Notes under the pieces: generated by a model
Seen by the model: the letters and a program-made list of their open reading frames with translations, nothing else
What the model was told of the DNA's origin: nothing
The model's database searches: none
Shown: piece after piece, positions 48,550-60,973 of the stretch
How the letters are laid out: every line of letters starts with the position of its first letter
How positions within the stretch are numbered: position 1 is the stretch's first letter
Translations under genes and position numbers: made by a program
DNA from: Diplolepis rosae
Lineage: Eukaryota > Arthropoda > Insecta > Hymenoptera > Diplolepididae
Assembly (NCBI GenBank): GCA_030998225.1
Contig: JAPYXD010000698.1
Span: forward strand, 9,961,001 to 10,025,000
Direction of reading: 5' to 3'
Length of the DNA stretch: 64,000 nucleotides

Positions 48550-48740
48550 CACCCAGAGAAAAGATTTATTTGATTTAATCAAACCATTTCTTGAAATGAA
48601 CCAAGATCTTGAGTTGAATTGAACAAAATTTGGTCCAATCAACCAAGATTTAGATGAATAACCTGAAATATTCGTTTTTTGAACCAAACCGTATCCAAAG
48701 AACTTAATATTTTATCAAAAGATATTGAATTCATCAATAA
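48550..48740. mobile_element. CAC-ended element F, truncated copy
   Basis: Begins CACCCAGAGAAAAGATTTATT and continues with TTGATTTAATCAAACC-type modules. No right end. Confidence 0.5.
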
Positions 48741-48761
48741 AAATTGCTTCATATTATAATC

Positions 48762-49025
48762 CCTAAATCCGAAAAAGTAAAAACTCACTGATTCACAGTG
48801 AAAACCGCTATTTTCAATATTATAGGTCTTCCATATAGAAATAAGTGGAAGTTACCTGATTTCACCAGGGAAACTCACTGGTTAATCAGTGAAACATACT
48901 GCTCAACAGTGAAATTCGCTAGTCAACCAGTGGCTTTCCCTAGTGATATCAGTTAAAATTCACTGATTCTGTGTAGAAGACTTATAACATTCGAAACAGT
49001 GGTTTTTCACTATTTCGGATTTAGG
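48762..49025. mobile_element. E-related MITE with CCTAAATCCGAAA ends
   Basis: Inverted ends CCTAAATCCGAAA...TTTCGGATTTAGG enclose repeated CACTGATTCACAGTGAAA-like modules. The internal vocabulary is that of family E but the termini differ, suggesting a sister family. Confidence 0.65.
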
Positions 49026-49468
49026 AGGTACTTTTCGGGCATAAAAAAAACTTATTTTGCTGCCCTAGATGATTATCATTAATATAACGTATGAATTTTA
49101 GATTCTATATTTCTAATTATTCATTTTACCATCTTAAATGATTAATGATCTTAAATGATAAATAAATCGGAAAAAAAACCAATCACCAAAATTTTTACAT
49201 TCAAATCAGTATAAAATTGTCTGCTAACCATTTGGAAGAAATCGCATCAATTTTCAGTAATATTTCCCTAATTTCCAGAGGAAATCTCAAAAATTTGATC
49301 ATTTGAGATTTAGAAAGAAACACTATCTCTCATCTTCGTTTGTCTTCTATTCTATTCTTCTATTTTGAATAATTGAAAAAAAAAAGAAATTTTCCCTTCC
49401 TATATCGTTTCAGTGCCGTTATGTCATCTTCTTTTCGGGAGAAGACAGTAATGCATTGCATTTTTCTG
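49026..49468. other. AT-rich sequence flanking C2
   Basis: Nothing recognised except that the last ~30 bp (GAGAAGACAG...ATGCA) are inverted on the far side of C2. Confidence 0.4.
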
Positions 49469-49687
49469 CACAGAGAAAAATGGATGTTTAGAATTAACAT
49501 CTAGATGTTTAACTATGGGACAGCCATCTTGTATGTTTAGTTGTAATATCTAGATATTCAGGAGTAATATCTAAGATGTTAAAATATGCAGAGATTAATA
49601 TATTGGATATTAAAGTTGAACATCTAGATAATACAATTGAACATATAAGATGGCTGTCCCATAGTTGAACATACATTTTTCTCCGTG
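49469..49687. mobile_element. CAC...GTG element C2
   Basis: Ends CACAGAGAAAAATGGATG and the inverted CATACATTTTTCTCCGTG, with TG on both sides. The interior repeats AACATCTAGATGTT and ATATCTAGATATT motifs and also pairs ATGGGACAGCCATCTTGTAT with its inverse. The complete unit is only 219 bp. Confidence 0.8.
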
Positions 49688-50935
49688 TGCATTGCTGTCT
49701 TCTCCGGAAAATTAATTTGACTCTACCACAGGGCCTTAAGGTCATGAATCAACCAGATCGCATGACCGAATTCCTGTAAAAGATCGTGTAGAAAAACTTT
49801 TTTATTTAACAAAATATCTACCTGGAAGTTTGGAAAATACAACAGAAACGATAATGAACGTCTCTCAATTTCGTTTGAGTGAAAATTTTGCAAAAACTTT
49901 TACAGTCAACTATAATTGTCGATTTTTTTTTCAAAATGTTGACCAAAAAAAAGTTAACAGACGTGCTTTATTGTTTTTTCTTACGTTCCCCAAATTTTCA
50001 GAAAGACACTTTGTAAAACAAAAAAGTTATCTTACACGAACGTAAATGTACAATTTAGTAATCTGGTCCGATTGATCCATGGCTTCAAGAAAAGTCCTTC
50101 CCCTCCCATTCAGAAATTCTACTGTGGCCTTGTCCGGGTCTAGATTAGGAATTCCAAATCAGGGATGAAGCACACGGCCCGACTTGGGCCAGATCTGACT
50201 ACCTGGGATTTGATCGGGCTGCGAACGGGCCTTGTCGGACTCGACCTGGCCCTGATCTGGTCGTGTGTTTCATCACCGGTCTAGGCCATGCCTTGCGATT
50301 TATGCACGGGCTTGAAATTATTTCGAAACAAATATCTCTTCTTTATGAATTTCTGAATCCAGTTACTTATCGCGCAGTTCATTTACCAAGGTTATAGCCA
50401 CTAATATAATATATTTTTATTACTAAGCTTAATTTATTTTCAGTGTGTACTTTTTCTAATCCATTTGCCATTAGACCAACTGTATACTAGCTTTTAAGTA
50501 TCAAATTATTTCGGGATGGTGAAATCTGCGAACGACATCGGATGATAAGCAATAATATTTTCATGCGGAATGTATACATGAGGCTTTTGCAAAAGTATAC
50601 GTATAGCTTTGCGAGAGAAAAATCGAGGGTTGAACGAGGCTGATATCTACAGAAGATTCAGGGGTGGTCAGGGTTGTCCACCGCCCGTAAAACTCTGATA
50701 ACTCCCGAAAAACCACTATAAACCCTTCATCTTTCACTACAAAAATACCAATCACACATTTTTCTTTCCTCTTCATACGTATGTTTTTCAGATTAAAAAA
50801 ATTATTCGAATCCAATTCATTTCAAATCAAATCCAAATTACTATAATAATCTGATATAAATATCTAAGTATAAAGTTACATAATTTTACGTTGTACAAAG
50901 AAATTATATGTTTTTGCAATATTAGATAATATCAT
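49688..50935. other. Unique sequence, no gene recognised
   Basis: A balanced stretch at 50050-50310 has repeated CTGGCC/GGGCC words but no clear frame. The remainder is AT-rich. Confidence 0.4.
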
Positions 50936-51480
50936 GGTGCATTGTTGGAAAATATTGGCTTTAGGGTACAAAAATTATTAAGTCGATTTAATCAGACTTT
51001 TCGGCTCAGGTCGGAGCCCTCATCAGTGATATTTATTAAAATCTAAAAAATACAAAAAGGATGGCGCTGATTTCACATTTCTAGAAATAACTATAGCACT
51101 TATACATATATTCCAAAAAATGAGCACTTGATGTGTTAAATTAAATTTATAAGTGAAAATGGAAGGTTTGGATATTCGACCAGAACAAAAGGTGTACTTA
51201 AATTGATTTCTTTGGTGTGAAGCTGTATTGAAAGAACTTGATTGAGCCCATGAGTTCTTTTTTAGAACTATTTTACGTAAAAAATATTTTATAACTGTGT
51301 TGAAATCTGTATATATATTATCGTAAGTCCTATCCGTACCAATATCTAAAAATACACTCTTTAGTGCGAAGCTGAATTAAAAGAGCTTGATTTTGAGCAT
51401 TAAGGTTATTTTTGAACTATTTTGCTTAAAAAACTATTTTGAATTATGTATATATATTTTTTGTGTGTCCTATCCAACCC
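50936..51480. mobile_element. D1-like Penelope element, single arm
   Basis: Diverged copy of one D1 arm: TTGGCTTTAGGGT, the hammerhead region and downstream modules including GCGAAGCTGAATT. No inverted partner follows, so this is a truncated element. Borders are approximate. Confidence 0.65.
50991..51030 (-). ncRNA. Hammerhead-like core with a core mutation
   Basis: AUCA, CUGAUGAG, stem II GGCUC/GAGCC, then GAAAA instead of GAAAC, GUC, UGAU. The C to A change removes the only G-C pair of stem III, so this copy should be impaired. Confidence 0.6.
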
Positions 51481-51739
51481 CGTATATAAAAAATAGGCAT
51501 AAACCTATAATCCATAAAGACAATACGCAAACCAAACAATATAAACAAAAACGCATATAATTACATATTTATAATCGTAGCTGTATATTTTACAACAATT
51601 GCAGCTATACATATCTAAATATAAAAATATATAACCAAGTAATGAAGGATCTGAATATTAAAAAATTAGTCTCAAAGATATGTTAGCAAAATAGGGAGAT
51701 ATTATTTCATAAATCGATCAAAGGTATCCAAACTTTTAA

Positions 51740-52370
51740 GGAGGTTCTATCGGTACATAGCTAGTCAGAACAAAACATTTCGTGTAGTTGACTCACGAGG
51801 TAGTTGATGTGGCAACACCGCATCGCTTTTTTTAGTGTCCCTTCTAAATTTAGCATGATAAGAGGCATTTTATTGAACTAGATTATAAATCTAAGGCATT
51901 CAGGTGTGAATACTATAACAGGACAAACGTGTATGTAGGCTCAATGTTTCTTTTTGAATAGCATGACATAACCTACCAACGTATACTCGGCTGCGGTGTT
52001 GCCATATCTACTACATTATCACTCAATATCATGATGTTTGTAACATTTATTTCCATTTTCATTGATTTACAAGTACCCTTCTAACAATATTGTAAGCTAA
52101 AAATGTTTTTTAGATATTTTTCTCACTATTATAAAAGATTTCATCGATATTCAACCGTTAATAAATGTGTGGTGGGTAATTGAAAACAATGAAAAGGTAG
52201 TTGTCCATAAGAGCACATGTTAAATAACGGAAAATATTTATTAAAATATCTTAGCTCACAGGTACCCTGGAGTCTTGAAAATTTGACTGATTCATTTTTA
52301 TGCATTTAAATAACTATGTTTCAAGTTTCATCTTTTTCTGACCGTTAATTCGTTTTAAGATAGAACCTCC
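51740..52370. mobile_element. TTAA element N
   Basis: Inverted ends GGAGGTTCTATC and GATAGAACCTCC, flanked by TTAA at 51736-51739 and 52371-52374. An inner inverted pair (GTGGCAACACCGCA against TGCGGTGTTGCCAT) lies at about 51812 and 51993. Non-coding. Confidence 0.75.
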
Positions 52371-52374
52371 TTAA

Positions 52375-53159
52375 ATCTCATAAACGTAGATTAACGGATT
52401 TTTACGGACTAACCTTTCAAGTAGTTGGAGAAATATTTATTAAGTTGGTCACTTCCGAGAATAACGCACCATTTTATTAAAATTTATGGCTAATACAACT
52501 TACACTATTTTTAATTATTACATAATATAATTTATTGTCATGTTAATTATCTTACACAAAATTCCTTGACAATAAATGCTTTATGAGATCATATCTCTAT
52601 TCGAAAAAGGTTTTTTATGGCGCATTATGTGTTTGAGTGTTGAATTGTGCAGAGTGTATATTACTACCAGTTTCCCTTGTGCATCAGATGTTTATGGCTT
52701 TCTGTCGTGTGTACGATTCCTCCTAGGTCAATGTAATATCTGGGATTGTCTGCCCGTTTGAATTACAAGGGGCTCTGCTCGGGGATCATAGTGTAATGCA
52801 ACGTACAATATTTCTTGCACCTTTGATATGCCACGCTTCATTGCCTTTTACCTACCTTTTGCGCTTCTTCTAGATACATCTACGATCCAATTGCATCAAT
52901 TCGGAAAAATTTCAATCATAAATCTTCTTCCTCAACTAACAATTAGTAACCATTTAGACAGGAGACAATTAGCAGAGTCAACAATACTTTGATAATAAAT
53001 GAAGAAACTTCACGAAGAAAAATTGATGATGATTACTATAATATCTCGATATTTAACTGTAATATCTTGGATATTGCATCTAAACATTCGAGAGTTCAAT
53101 AAATAATACCTTAGAAACTTAGATACTTGCTTTGTATTTGGAAATCGAGATACAAATTC
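52375..53159. other. Unique sequence with a C-like remnant
   Basis: Balanced at 52600-52900, no gene recognised. At 53030-53150 a few TAATATCTCGATATTTA modules recall family C without clear ends. Confidence 0.4.
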
Positions 53160-53163
53160 TTAA

Positions 53164-53701
53164 GGGGGTATCGATTTTTTGTTTGTTACATATTACGAAA
53201 GTTAAATATATTCAGTTGGTCTTTTCTTTCTTTGCATTGCTGTAATAATATAATTAGGCTCTAATTTTAACACAATATTCTACACACCAAAAGCTCTCGT
53301 TGCTTCCAGAATCACTTATTTTTAATAATAATTTTTTATTTTTTTAAAACAAATTTTTAACAAAAAATTACGATTTTTGAAATTTTTTTTTACAGTCAGA
53401 CATTTTGTTATATTCTAATAAAGATGTTTAAATCTGCTATCTACGCGAGCGATATACCTGCAAAACAATAATCTTTTTGAATTTTGTGCTTCAGGTAACC
53501 CAAACTGCCGAAGTCGCCATGACCCGTCCCCTGCCTTTTTTTTAGATGTCCACTTTGACCGTAAAAAAGTCACAAAACATTGTAAAATAAACTGAAATTT
53601 TTTTTATACAATATAAAACGTCAATAAAAACATATAAAAAAATTGAAAAAAAAATTACAGAAATAAACTTCAAATTTAGGCATTCACATGAGACTACTCC
53701 C
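53164..53701. mobile_element. Possible TTAA element N2
   Basis: Flanked by TTAA (53160-53163 and 53702-53705). The ends are only weakly inverted: GGGGGTATCG on the left against the reverse of GGGAGTAGTC on the right. Treat as tentative. Confidence 0.35.
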
Positions 53702-53705
53702 TTAA

Positions 53706-54222
53706 TTCCTATTTTTCTCTCTTTTCCCAGGACGAAATGTAAGTACCTTCCCGTGTGGAAATTGCCAAATTTTTGCCCTATTATATTTATTGAACATATA
53801 AAATTTATAATCTAGTATAAATTTTTTATATTCAATAAAATCGCAATATAATTATATTTAGCATTCGTTATAAGTAAGAAGATAGATTGATGTTAAATTT
53901 TTGCATACTTAATACTGCTGTCCAAAATAAAAGAACCGTTAACTGCATTTCGACTGAAACTGAGAAAAAGGCCAAAAACTTCTTTTGATTAAGAAACGTC
54001 CATTTTTGTAAAGTAGCTCACGTCCTGAAATATTTCCCACGAAATGGGTCTACCTCATCTTTAACTATAACATATTCACAAGCGTTTCCAAAATTTGTAT
54101 TAATTAACGTTTTTTTCTAGAATACGATTTTTAATTCAGTTGCTCTTAACGGTTCATTTACTCTGGACGGCAGACTAGTGATTATTTATTAAGACAATTT
54201 GAATTAATCCTCGTAACTTATC
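53706..54222. other. AT-rich sequence, nothing recognised
   Basis: No feature supported between N2 and E3. Confidence 0.4.
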
Positions 54223-54224
54223 TG

Positions 54225-54405
54225 CTCTCTAAATCTGAATCCGTAAAAATCTACTGATTTAGCAGTGAAAAATATTTTTTTCATTGATTCATTCAGTGAA
54301 AATTAACTGAATTGTCAGTGAAAAATATTTTTGCACTGATGAATCAGTGAAAAGGCAAATTACTGATTCAATCAGTGAAAATTCGACTGATTCATATTTA
54401 GAGAG
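54225..54405. mobile_element. Motif-echo MITE, family E, copy E3
   Basis: CTCTCTAAATCTGAATCCG at left and its inverse ending TTTAGAGAG at right. Body of TCAGTGAAAA modules. Flanks TG and AT, so the 2-bp duplication has decayed or the site was altered. Confidence 0.75.
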
Positions 54406-55310
54406 ATGAGGTAGGGAATCTGAGAGTATTAAAAAAGTACCTATTTTTCTCTGTTTTGATTCCTGAAAGATTGTTATAATTTGAATAACATAGATGCTCT
54501 TTTTTATTTTTTCAGAAAAGTTAAACATCCTGGACGGTACTAGCCAGCGGACATAGCGAGCTATTCGCATTGCTATACGACAAGTTGAAGGCTATAAGCC
54601 CTGGGAAGCTGAGAATTTTTCCCGGGACACAACTACTATCGACGTATACACAGAGCGCTCGTAAAGAAGCCGTCGTGTCGGGTCAGCTTGCGTAACGTTA
54701 ACGCGGAACGAGTTTTCCTTCGGGCTGATAAAATCCACCCCTCGTCCCGAGGCCGGTGAACTTCCCTTTCAGATCTCACGCCTTCCCTGAACCTTGATTG
54801 CCAAGTCCCAATGTCCCAATATGCACCGTCTGCATTTTCCCATCTTCCCCTATATGATATCAACTACATTTCAGACAAATAACAGAATTTCCATTTCATT
54901 ACAGGAATATGAATAATTTCACGCGGCTTTTATACAATTTCTTCTATTTCTTCCTCAGTATATTTTTTTCGATACAATAAAGAAAAATAATTACAATAAA
55001 GAACAATAACTGGAAGCTTTTTTAGAAAATTTCTATTACTTGTTGGGTATATTCACGTAATGTGCCCCAGAAGGGAGAAAAATTGTCTTGGCTAGACTGC
55101 TTTTTCAAAATTTTCCAAATGTAAATAAAATGAAAATGTAAAGAAAAATATAAGTTTTAATATTATAAAATTTCAAATAGGTTGATTTTTGTTTTTACTC
55201 AAAAAAAAGTTTCATTTCGGTATTTTGAGTTGAGATTTCCGAACATATATCAAGAAGATATAAAAAGTGTTGAAGCTATTTAATTCGATTATAAAAACAG
55301 TTAAGGGGAT
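54406..55310. other. Unique sequence, no gene recognised
   Basis: A balanced segment at 54530-54860 holds a 75-codon minus-strand frame rich in Arg with no domain or splice support. Confidence 0.4.
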
Positions 55311-55314
55311 CCGT

Positions 55315-55877
55315 CACCTTTAATTGGTATATTTTAGATTTTTTTGACATTGTCCAAAAATGTTATTTTTTTATTCTCTATACTTTTCTGAGTATGTGTG
55401 TACATTTTCAGGGCAACTGATTTTTTTTATTGGAACAATAAATAAAACACAAGCCTTTGAAATTTTTACCACTTATTCTTTCTTATATTATCAATATTTT
55501 TGGGTATGGAAAGCACTTTAGCTAAAAAAATAACTAAAAAGTTTTTTCTATATTTTGGGATATTTTTATTTATTTTTTTATTTTATTTGTAACTTTCTAT
55601 TCATTCATCTTACCCTATTTTCGATACCCAAAAAATTGCTACACATTCCAAGGAACAGAATAAAAAAAGAATCATGAGAATTGGTCAAAAATTAAAAAAA
55701 TTTATTCAATGTCAAAAAATGTCCAAAAAACTCAATGTTTTTAGTTTAAAAATACATAAAGGAGCTGGAATTTAAAAAAAAACCTAAAACCTGTCTAAAT
55801 AAAGGTACTAAACATAAAAAAAATCATATGGAAGGTTTAAACTCAAAGAATAAAAATATTAAAGGTTGCGGATCCCC
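55315..55877. mobile_element. TTAA element, family B, copy B3 (uninterrupted)
   Basis: Flanked by TTAA (55311-55314 and 55878-55881). Ends GGGGATCCGTCACCTTTAAT and the inverse of GGGGATCCGCAACC. At 563 bp it is the cleanest B copy and supplies the empty site for A3. The right TTAA is also the left TTAA of element M. Confidence 0.85.
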
Positions 55878-55881
55878 TTAA

Positions 55882-56249
55882 CGGTAGTTGGCAATTTCCC
55901 GCGCTTGATGATGAAATTTGGTCATTTTCATGCCACTAAATCTTGGAGTCTACTACACCTATTTACTTGATTTTTGTTGTTGTCAAGGATTGAGTGATGA
56001 ACAACTTTGACCATGGGATTTGTGTTTTTTCAATTACAGCGGCAAGGAGACAGAATTCTTCCCAGTGTTCAAAAATGGCATTTTTCAGCAATTTTCCAGA
56101 TCGGCTGTATTTCTTCCATGGTCCAATTTGTTCATCACTCAATTCTTGACAAAAAAAAAAAAATCAAGATAATAGGTGTAGTGGACTTCAAGATTTAGGG
56201 GCATGAAAATGACCAAATTTCATCAGGCGCGGGAAATTGCCAACTACCG
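55882..56249. mobile_element. TTAA foldback element M
   Basis: Almost the entire 368 bp is one palindrome: arms begin CGGTAGTTGGCAATTTCCCG and meet near 56060. Flanked by TTAA at 55878-55881 and 56250-56253. The GGTAGTT in the end recalls family A but the rest is unrelated. Confidence 0.85.
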
Positions 56250-56253
56250 TTAA

Positions 56254-57321
56254 GTGATGTTTATTTCATTCTGAAATGCGCCAAAGTGACGGTGGGGTGC
56301 GTCACGTTTTTACCTGTAGTATCTGTCCACACCAATTTCCCAATAAATCGTCTCTGAATAATTTCTTGTATTTCATTCCATCATTTTATGAAAACCTTAT
56401 ATTCCTACTATGTATGTGATGTATGACGTAAATATACTTCCAATAATAAGAAAAGTTTCGAAAGATAGAAAATATTCCAAAAATTGACTTCATTTAATGT
56501 GATCTCTGTTACATTGGCACTTGGTTCCAATTATTTCCGACAAGAAAGCATTTAGGTCAATAATATATTTACGAACTGAGAGTATGAACCTTTTTCATCA
56601 AAGTGATATCATAAAAATAGCTTTTTAACTGATATTATATAAATTTTGTAGCCTATTATCCAACAGCAGTTCCTTTAAATGTAGTGTACGTCGCACGTAG
56701 AAATGCTCTGTTAAATTTTGAGTGGCTGTCATTCGAAGTAGAAAAGGAAGCGTCCATTAATTACGTAAGTCATTTTTTCGGAGGGGGGGTCAGGACAGCA
56801 GAAAATGGGGTTCGAAATCTTTTTTACGAAGTATCTTTTATTCACAATATTTAAAATATTCTTATACAGTAATTTTGTCGTCAAAGCTTTATAAAATCGA
56901 ACTCATTTTAATTGAAAGTTAAAAATTATTATATAACCAAAGATTAATTGAATACAAAAATAAGCTGAAAGATTTCCATCTAAAATTAATACTTTTGCTT
57001 TAAAATTGCATTGAATACTGAAAACTTCTATGAATCATTATGAAGATTGGGAGAAAGGGTGAGAAAAAATCATTCTTATGTAATTAGTGCACTTTTCTAT
57101 ACAAAAAATATTTTTCTTTTTTGAAGGCGAAAATTTAATTTTAGAAGAACTGAATAAAAAAAGATAAACGGACATTTACTAAATTAGTACCTTAAAGCAA
57201 AAAGCAATATTTCAAAGATCTTTGCCAGTTTTTTAGTTCTTTTATGATACTTTCGGAACAAAATTTTGAGATGCTGAGTCATAAAAAGTGCAAGAGAATC
57301 TATTGTTTGCAACTGCCACAC
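56254..57321. other. Unique sequence, no gene recognised
   Basis: AT-rich throughout. Nothing supported. Confidence 0.4.
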
Positions 57322-57325
57322 TTAA

Positions 57326-58454
57326 GGTAGTTTATCCACGAAAATTAGGCAAAAATAGATCATTTTTCTTTCAAGAATATCAATATTATTATTGAAGGGC
57401 CAATTTGAAAGAGAAAAGATTATTTTACATGAAAAAAATTTGAAATCACGGGTCATTATTTCAGGAAAAAGATTCTCTATAACTTAACCGTTTCCAGTTT
57501 TCTAAAATAAATAATTTATTATCAAATTCAGTAATTTGTTTATAAGAATTTTATTTTGGAAAATTGATTATAATGGTTTCAGCTATTACAGAATTTGTTT
57601 CCAAAAATTGGAAACGGTAAAGTTGTAAAGATTCTTTTTCCTGAAAAAATTATCCATGATTTATTAAAATCACATGACTTTTTAAAATTTGGTATGAAGC
57701 AAAAAGAAAAAAAGTTCAGGCAAAAATAAAATTTGTTAAATACATTATTTTTCTGCATTTCAAATTTTTTTTCATGGAAAATAATCTTTTCTCTTTCAAA
57801 TTAGCCCTTCAATAATATTATCGCTATTCTTGAAAGCAAAATTATTTATTTTTGCTTTCAAGAATAGCAATATTTTTATTGAAGGGCTATTTTGAAAGAG
57901 AAAAGATTATTTTACAAGAAAAAAATTTGAAACACAGAAAAATAATTTTATTAATATATTTATATTCTCTTATTGCTTCTTACCAAATTTTAAAAAATTT
58001 TGCGATTCTAATGAATCATGAATCATTTTTTCAGAGAAAAGATTTCCCACAATTTCACCGTTTTTGATTTTTAAAAATAAATTCTTTAATAGCTGAACCA
58101 TTAAAAAAACATTTTCCAAAACGAAATTTTTACAAACAAATTGCTGGATTTGATAATAATTTATTCATTTTCAAAAATTGGAAATGGTTAAGTTGTAGGG
58201 AATCTTTTTCTTGAAAAAGTGATTTGTATTTTATCAAAATCGCATAATTTTTTAAAATTTGGTAAGAAGCGATAAGAGAAAAAGTTGGGTCAAAAATAAA
58301 ATTTATTAATAAAATTATTTCTCTGTATATCAAATTTTTTTCATGGAAATTACTCTTTTCTCTTCCAAAATAGCTCTTCAAAAATAATATTGCTACTCTT
58401 GAAAGCAAAATTATCTATTTTTGCCTGAGGTCTAATTTTCGTGGATCAACTACC
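57326..58454. mobile_element. TTAA foldback, family A, compound copy A7
   Basis: Two A units joined head to tail at about 57855, where TTTTTGC of one runs straight into TTTCAAGAATAGC of the next. The first unit has a deletion near 57450. Outer ends GGTAGTTTATCCACG and GATCAACTACC are flanked by TTAA (57322-57325 and 58455-58458). Either A inserted into A, or a rolling or unequal event fused them. Confidence 0.75.
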
Positions 58455-58458
58455 TTAA

Positions 58459-59055
58459 AAAATCACAGAAAAATTCTTAGCTGGATTTTATCTGAATTCG
58501 TGAAATCTATCGTAAATTAAAATTAATATTCAATCAAGGAAGGATGGAAGATAAAGAGTGAAGGAGAGAAAGAGATTGGCAGTATAAATCGCAACTATGC
58601 TGAACAAGTCCGACGACAGACTGCTGCGCACGTTTAGGGAAACTAATGGCAAAAAGTGGCATAATCGCGAAACTGATGCAGAGAGCGGACGCTGATCGTT
58701 GTCCACATACTCGGCTAACCTTATCGCTCATGTATATATACAGCAGGTAGGCGCGGTGGTCATGTAAGAGAAATTCTCGTAAAGGTAAGAACAGGTTGAA
58801 AATCCATTACTAACCCACGGCGCGGGTTCGTCGCAATAAAGTCAAGAAACGTTGTGCAGAGAACCATCTCCTTCACTTTTAATAACTTTACTTTGCCGAA
58901 CATGTCCCACTGAAAGTCTCGAATAAAGTCGAAAAATCGTTAAAATCTTCATAAGTATAACTTCACAATTTACTTCTACTATTCAAGCAGAAAAAAGATC
59001 ACGAGTAAGATCGAAATGAAATTTTTCTTTTTTGATGAGATATGTGAAAAATAAT
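58459..59055. other. More GC-balanced sequence, no gene recognised
   Basis: No exon or RNA motif supported. Repeat-free from 58500 to 58900. Confidence 0.4.
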
Positions 59056-59279
59056 CACACAGAGAAATGTTTCTTTAAATCAAGGAAATATTTCTTTAAT
59101 ATATGATCAAAGAAAAAATTTCATTAAATTGAGAAAGTTTCCTTGATTTAAAGAAATTATCTTTCAATTGAAGGAAATAATTTGTTTGAATTAAAAAAAA
59201 AACACTTTTTAATTCAGAATTTGTTTGCCTTTATATCAAAGAAATACTTTTTAGATTTAAAAAAACTTTACTCTAGGTG
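59056..59279. mobile_element. CAC...GTG element F2
   Basis: Left CACACAGAGAAATGTTTCTTT and right ending CTCTAGGTG, flanked by AT on both sides. The interior is made of TTTCTTTAAATCAAAGAAA-type modules. Confidence 0.6.
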
Positions 59280-59579
59280 ATTACATCACTCAATGATGTT
59301 TCATAAATACAAGTTTTTATTTTATAGATGTATTATTTCATGAAGCATGTAGATTGTAGGGAATTAAAATGTCAAGGGGATTAGTTTTGAAACTAAAATA
59401 TATATTAAGAAGTAGGGAAAGTAATTTTCGGTCAGACATTACAAACTTCAATCTTAATCGTATTTTTTAAGAAAGGTGAAATTAGAGCAAAGTCTAGATT
59501 TTGAGCGAATGAGACAATAAAAAAAGAGATTATTTGTAATCGAGAAAGATTTTTTCAAGAAATACATACGAAGAACAAA

Positions 59580-60225
59580 AATAAATCCAACCAAACTATT
59601 GTGTTAAAAGAATTAAAATCTTTGGACCCATAAAAAAATTGGTGGAATCAAACAATATTTAGTTAAATTAACTGCAATATATATTTGATATAACCAAATT
59701 GTGGTCACATGAACTATTTTTGGTTAAAAAATTTGTTAGTTGACTTAAACAAAAAGTTAGTTAACCGTATGATAAGAAAATTCTACAATCGATCCAGCCA
59801 AATATTTTTTTGAGTATTCAAACTAAACAGGAATTACATCCAAAAATAATTTTTTTTTCTATCCAATCAAACTTTTTCTTGGAAATTTTGATTGATCTAA
59901 ATAAATTCTTTATTAAATCATTTAATCTACGGTAAAAATTAGGTTAAAAGATCAAAAATTTTAGCTGAATCGACCAGAACTTTTGGTCGATCTGTAACAA
60001 TGTTTTTTTGGTTCGGCCAATCAAATTTCTATCAAATCAACTTGATTGTTTTGTGAGTTCATCCAGAAAACATAAACTAATCTACCGAAAAACGTTTGTT
60101 GAATGAGCCAAGACCTTTGGTTAAATCAACTGAAATATTTGTTTGAATTAACAAAATCATAGTTAAATAAACCATCTTTGGTTATATGTAACGAATCGTT
60201 TAGTTGATTCAACCAAATATTTCTC
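59580..60225. repeat. AACCAAA/TTTGGTT module block F3
   Basis: Over 640 bp of AACCAAA, TTTGGTT and TTGATTCAACC variants, the same vocabulary as F1. No terminus is clear at either end. Confidence 0.5.
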
Positions 60226-60969
60226 GGGTTCTAGAGGAATATTTCTTTTAATTAGTCTATTAATTACTTCAGAATAACTTCGACACTAAAAATTCTCAAT
60301 CTTACTAAATCAAATCTTGAAACTGGCACTATAGCAAGAATTTCTGTAAAATACTGTACAATAATAATACATTTGTATTATTATATCCTAAAAATTGCAA
60401 ATAATAACTTTTATCAGATTGATTAATAATAAAATGTAGAAGAATAAACTTTGTGCGATGTTTTGTGGGAACGAGTTATCTTTGAAGCAGCTCTTAAAGA
60501 GGTCCGCTGTAGTTACAGTTAATGAGAGCAAATGGTTTTCAGAGTGACCACAAGTCAGAGTGCAACACATACATTGAAAGATGAGAGCACACATAGAGAA
60601 AATTCTGGAACTGAATTCCAGTCGAGATGGGCGGAGCATATGGCAAGGACTTTGCATAGTCAATGAACAACCAAGGCGGAGGCGGTCATGTAGTTTGCAT
60701 ATGGTGACGGATTGCAGCTTCCCATTGGTCCAGAATCATCTTACTGCCTCTCCTTTTCCCATTTCCCCTTTATTCTTTACCCTCCTGCTCCCACTCCTCA
60801 TTCCAAGAGCGATCGTGCTTGACCGTCCGTGCTCTTATCATCTTGGTAGTGATGGTTTCAAACCAAATTCTAGTACTTAGGATTCAAAAATTTCATATCA
60901 TTTTATCTAATTAGATAAATCAACAAAAGAAAGCAAATGCAATTTCTTTTATCAAATGACTAAAACGGT
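60226..60969. other. Unique sequence, no gene recognised
   Basis: Balanced at 60440-60860 with two opposing short frames and no domain. Confidence 0.4.
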
Positions 60970-60973
60970 TTAA

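Noticed and set aside
54636..54863. Arg-rich 75-codon frame
   Set aside because: Short, single exon, no domain, overlapping a merely GC-richer patch.
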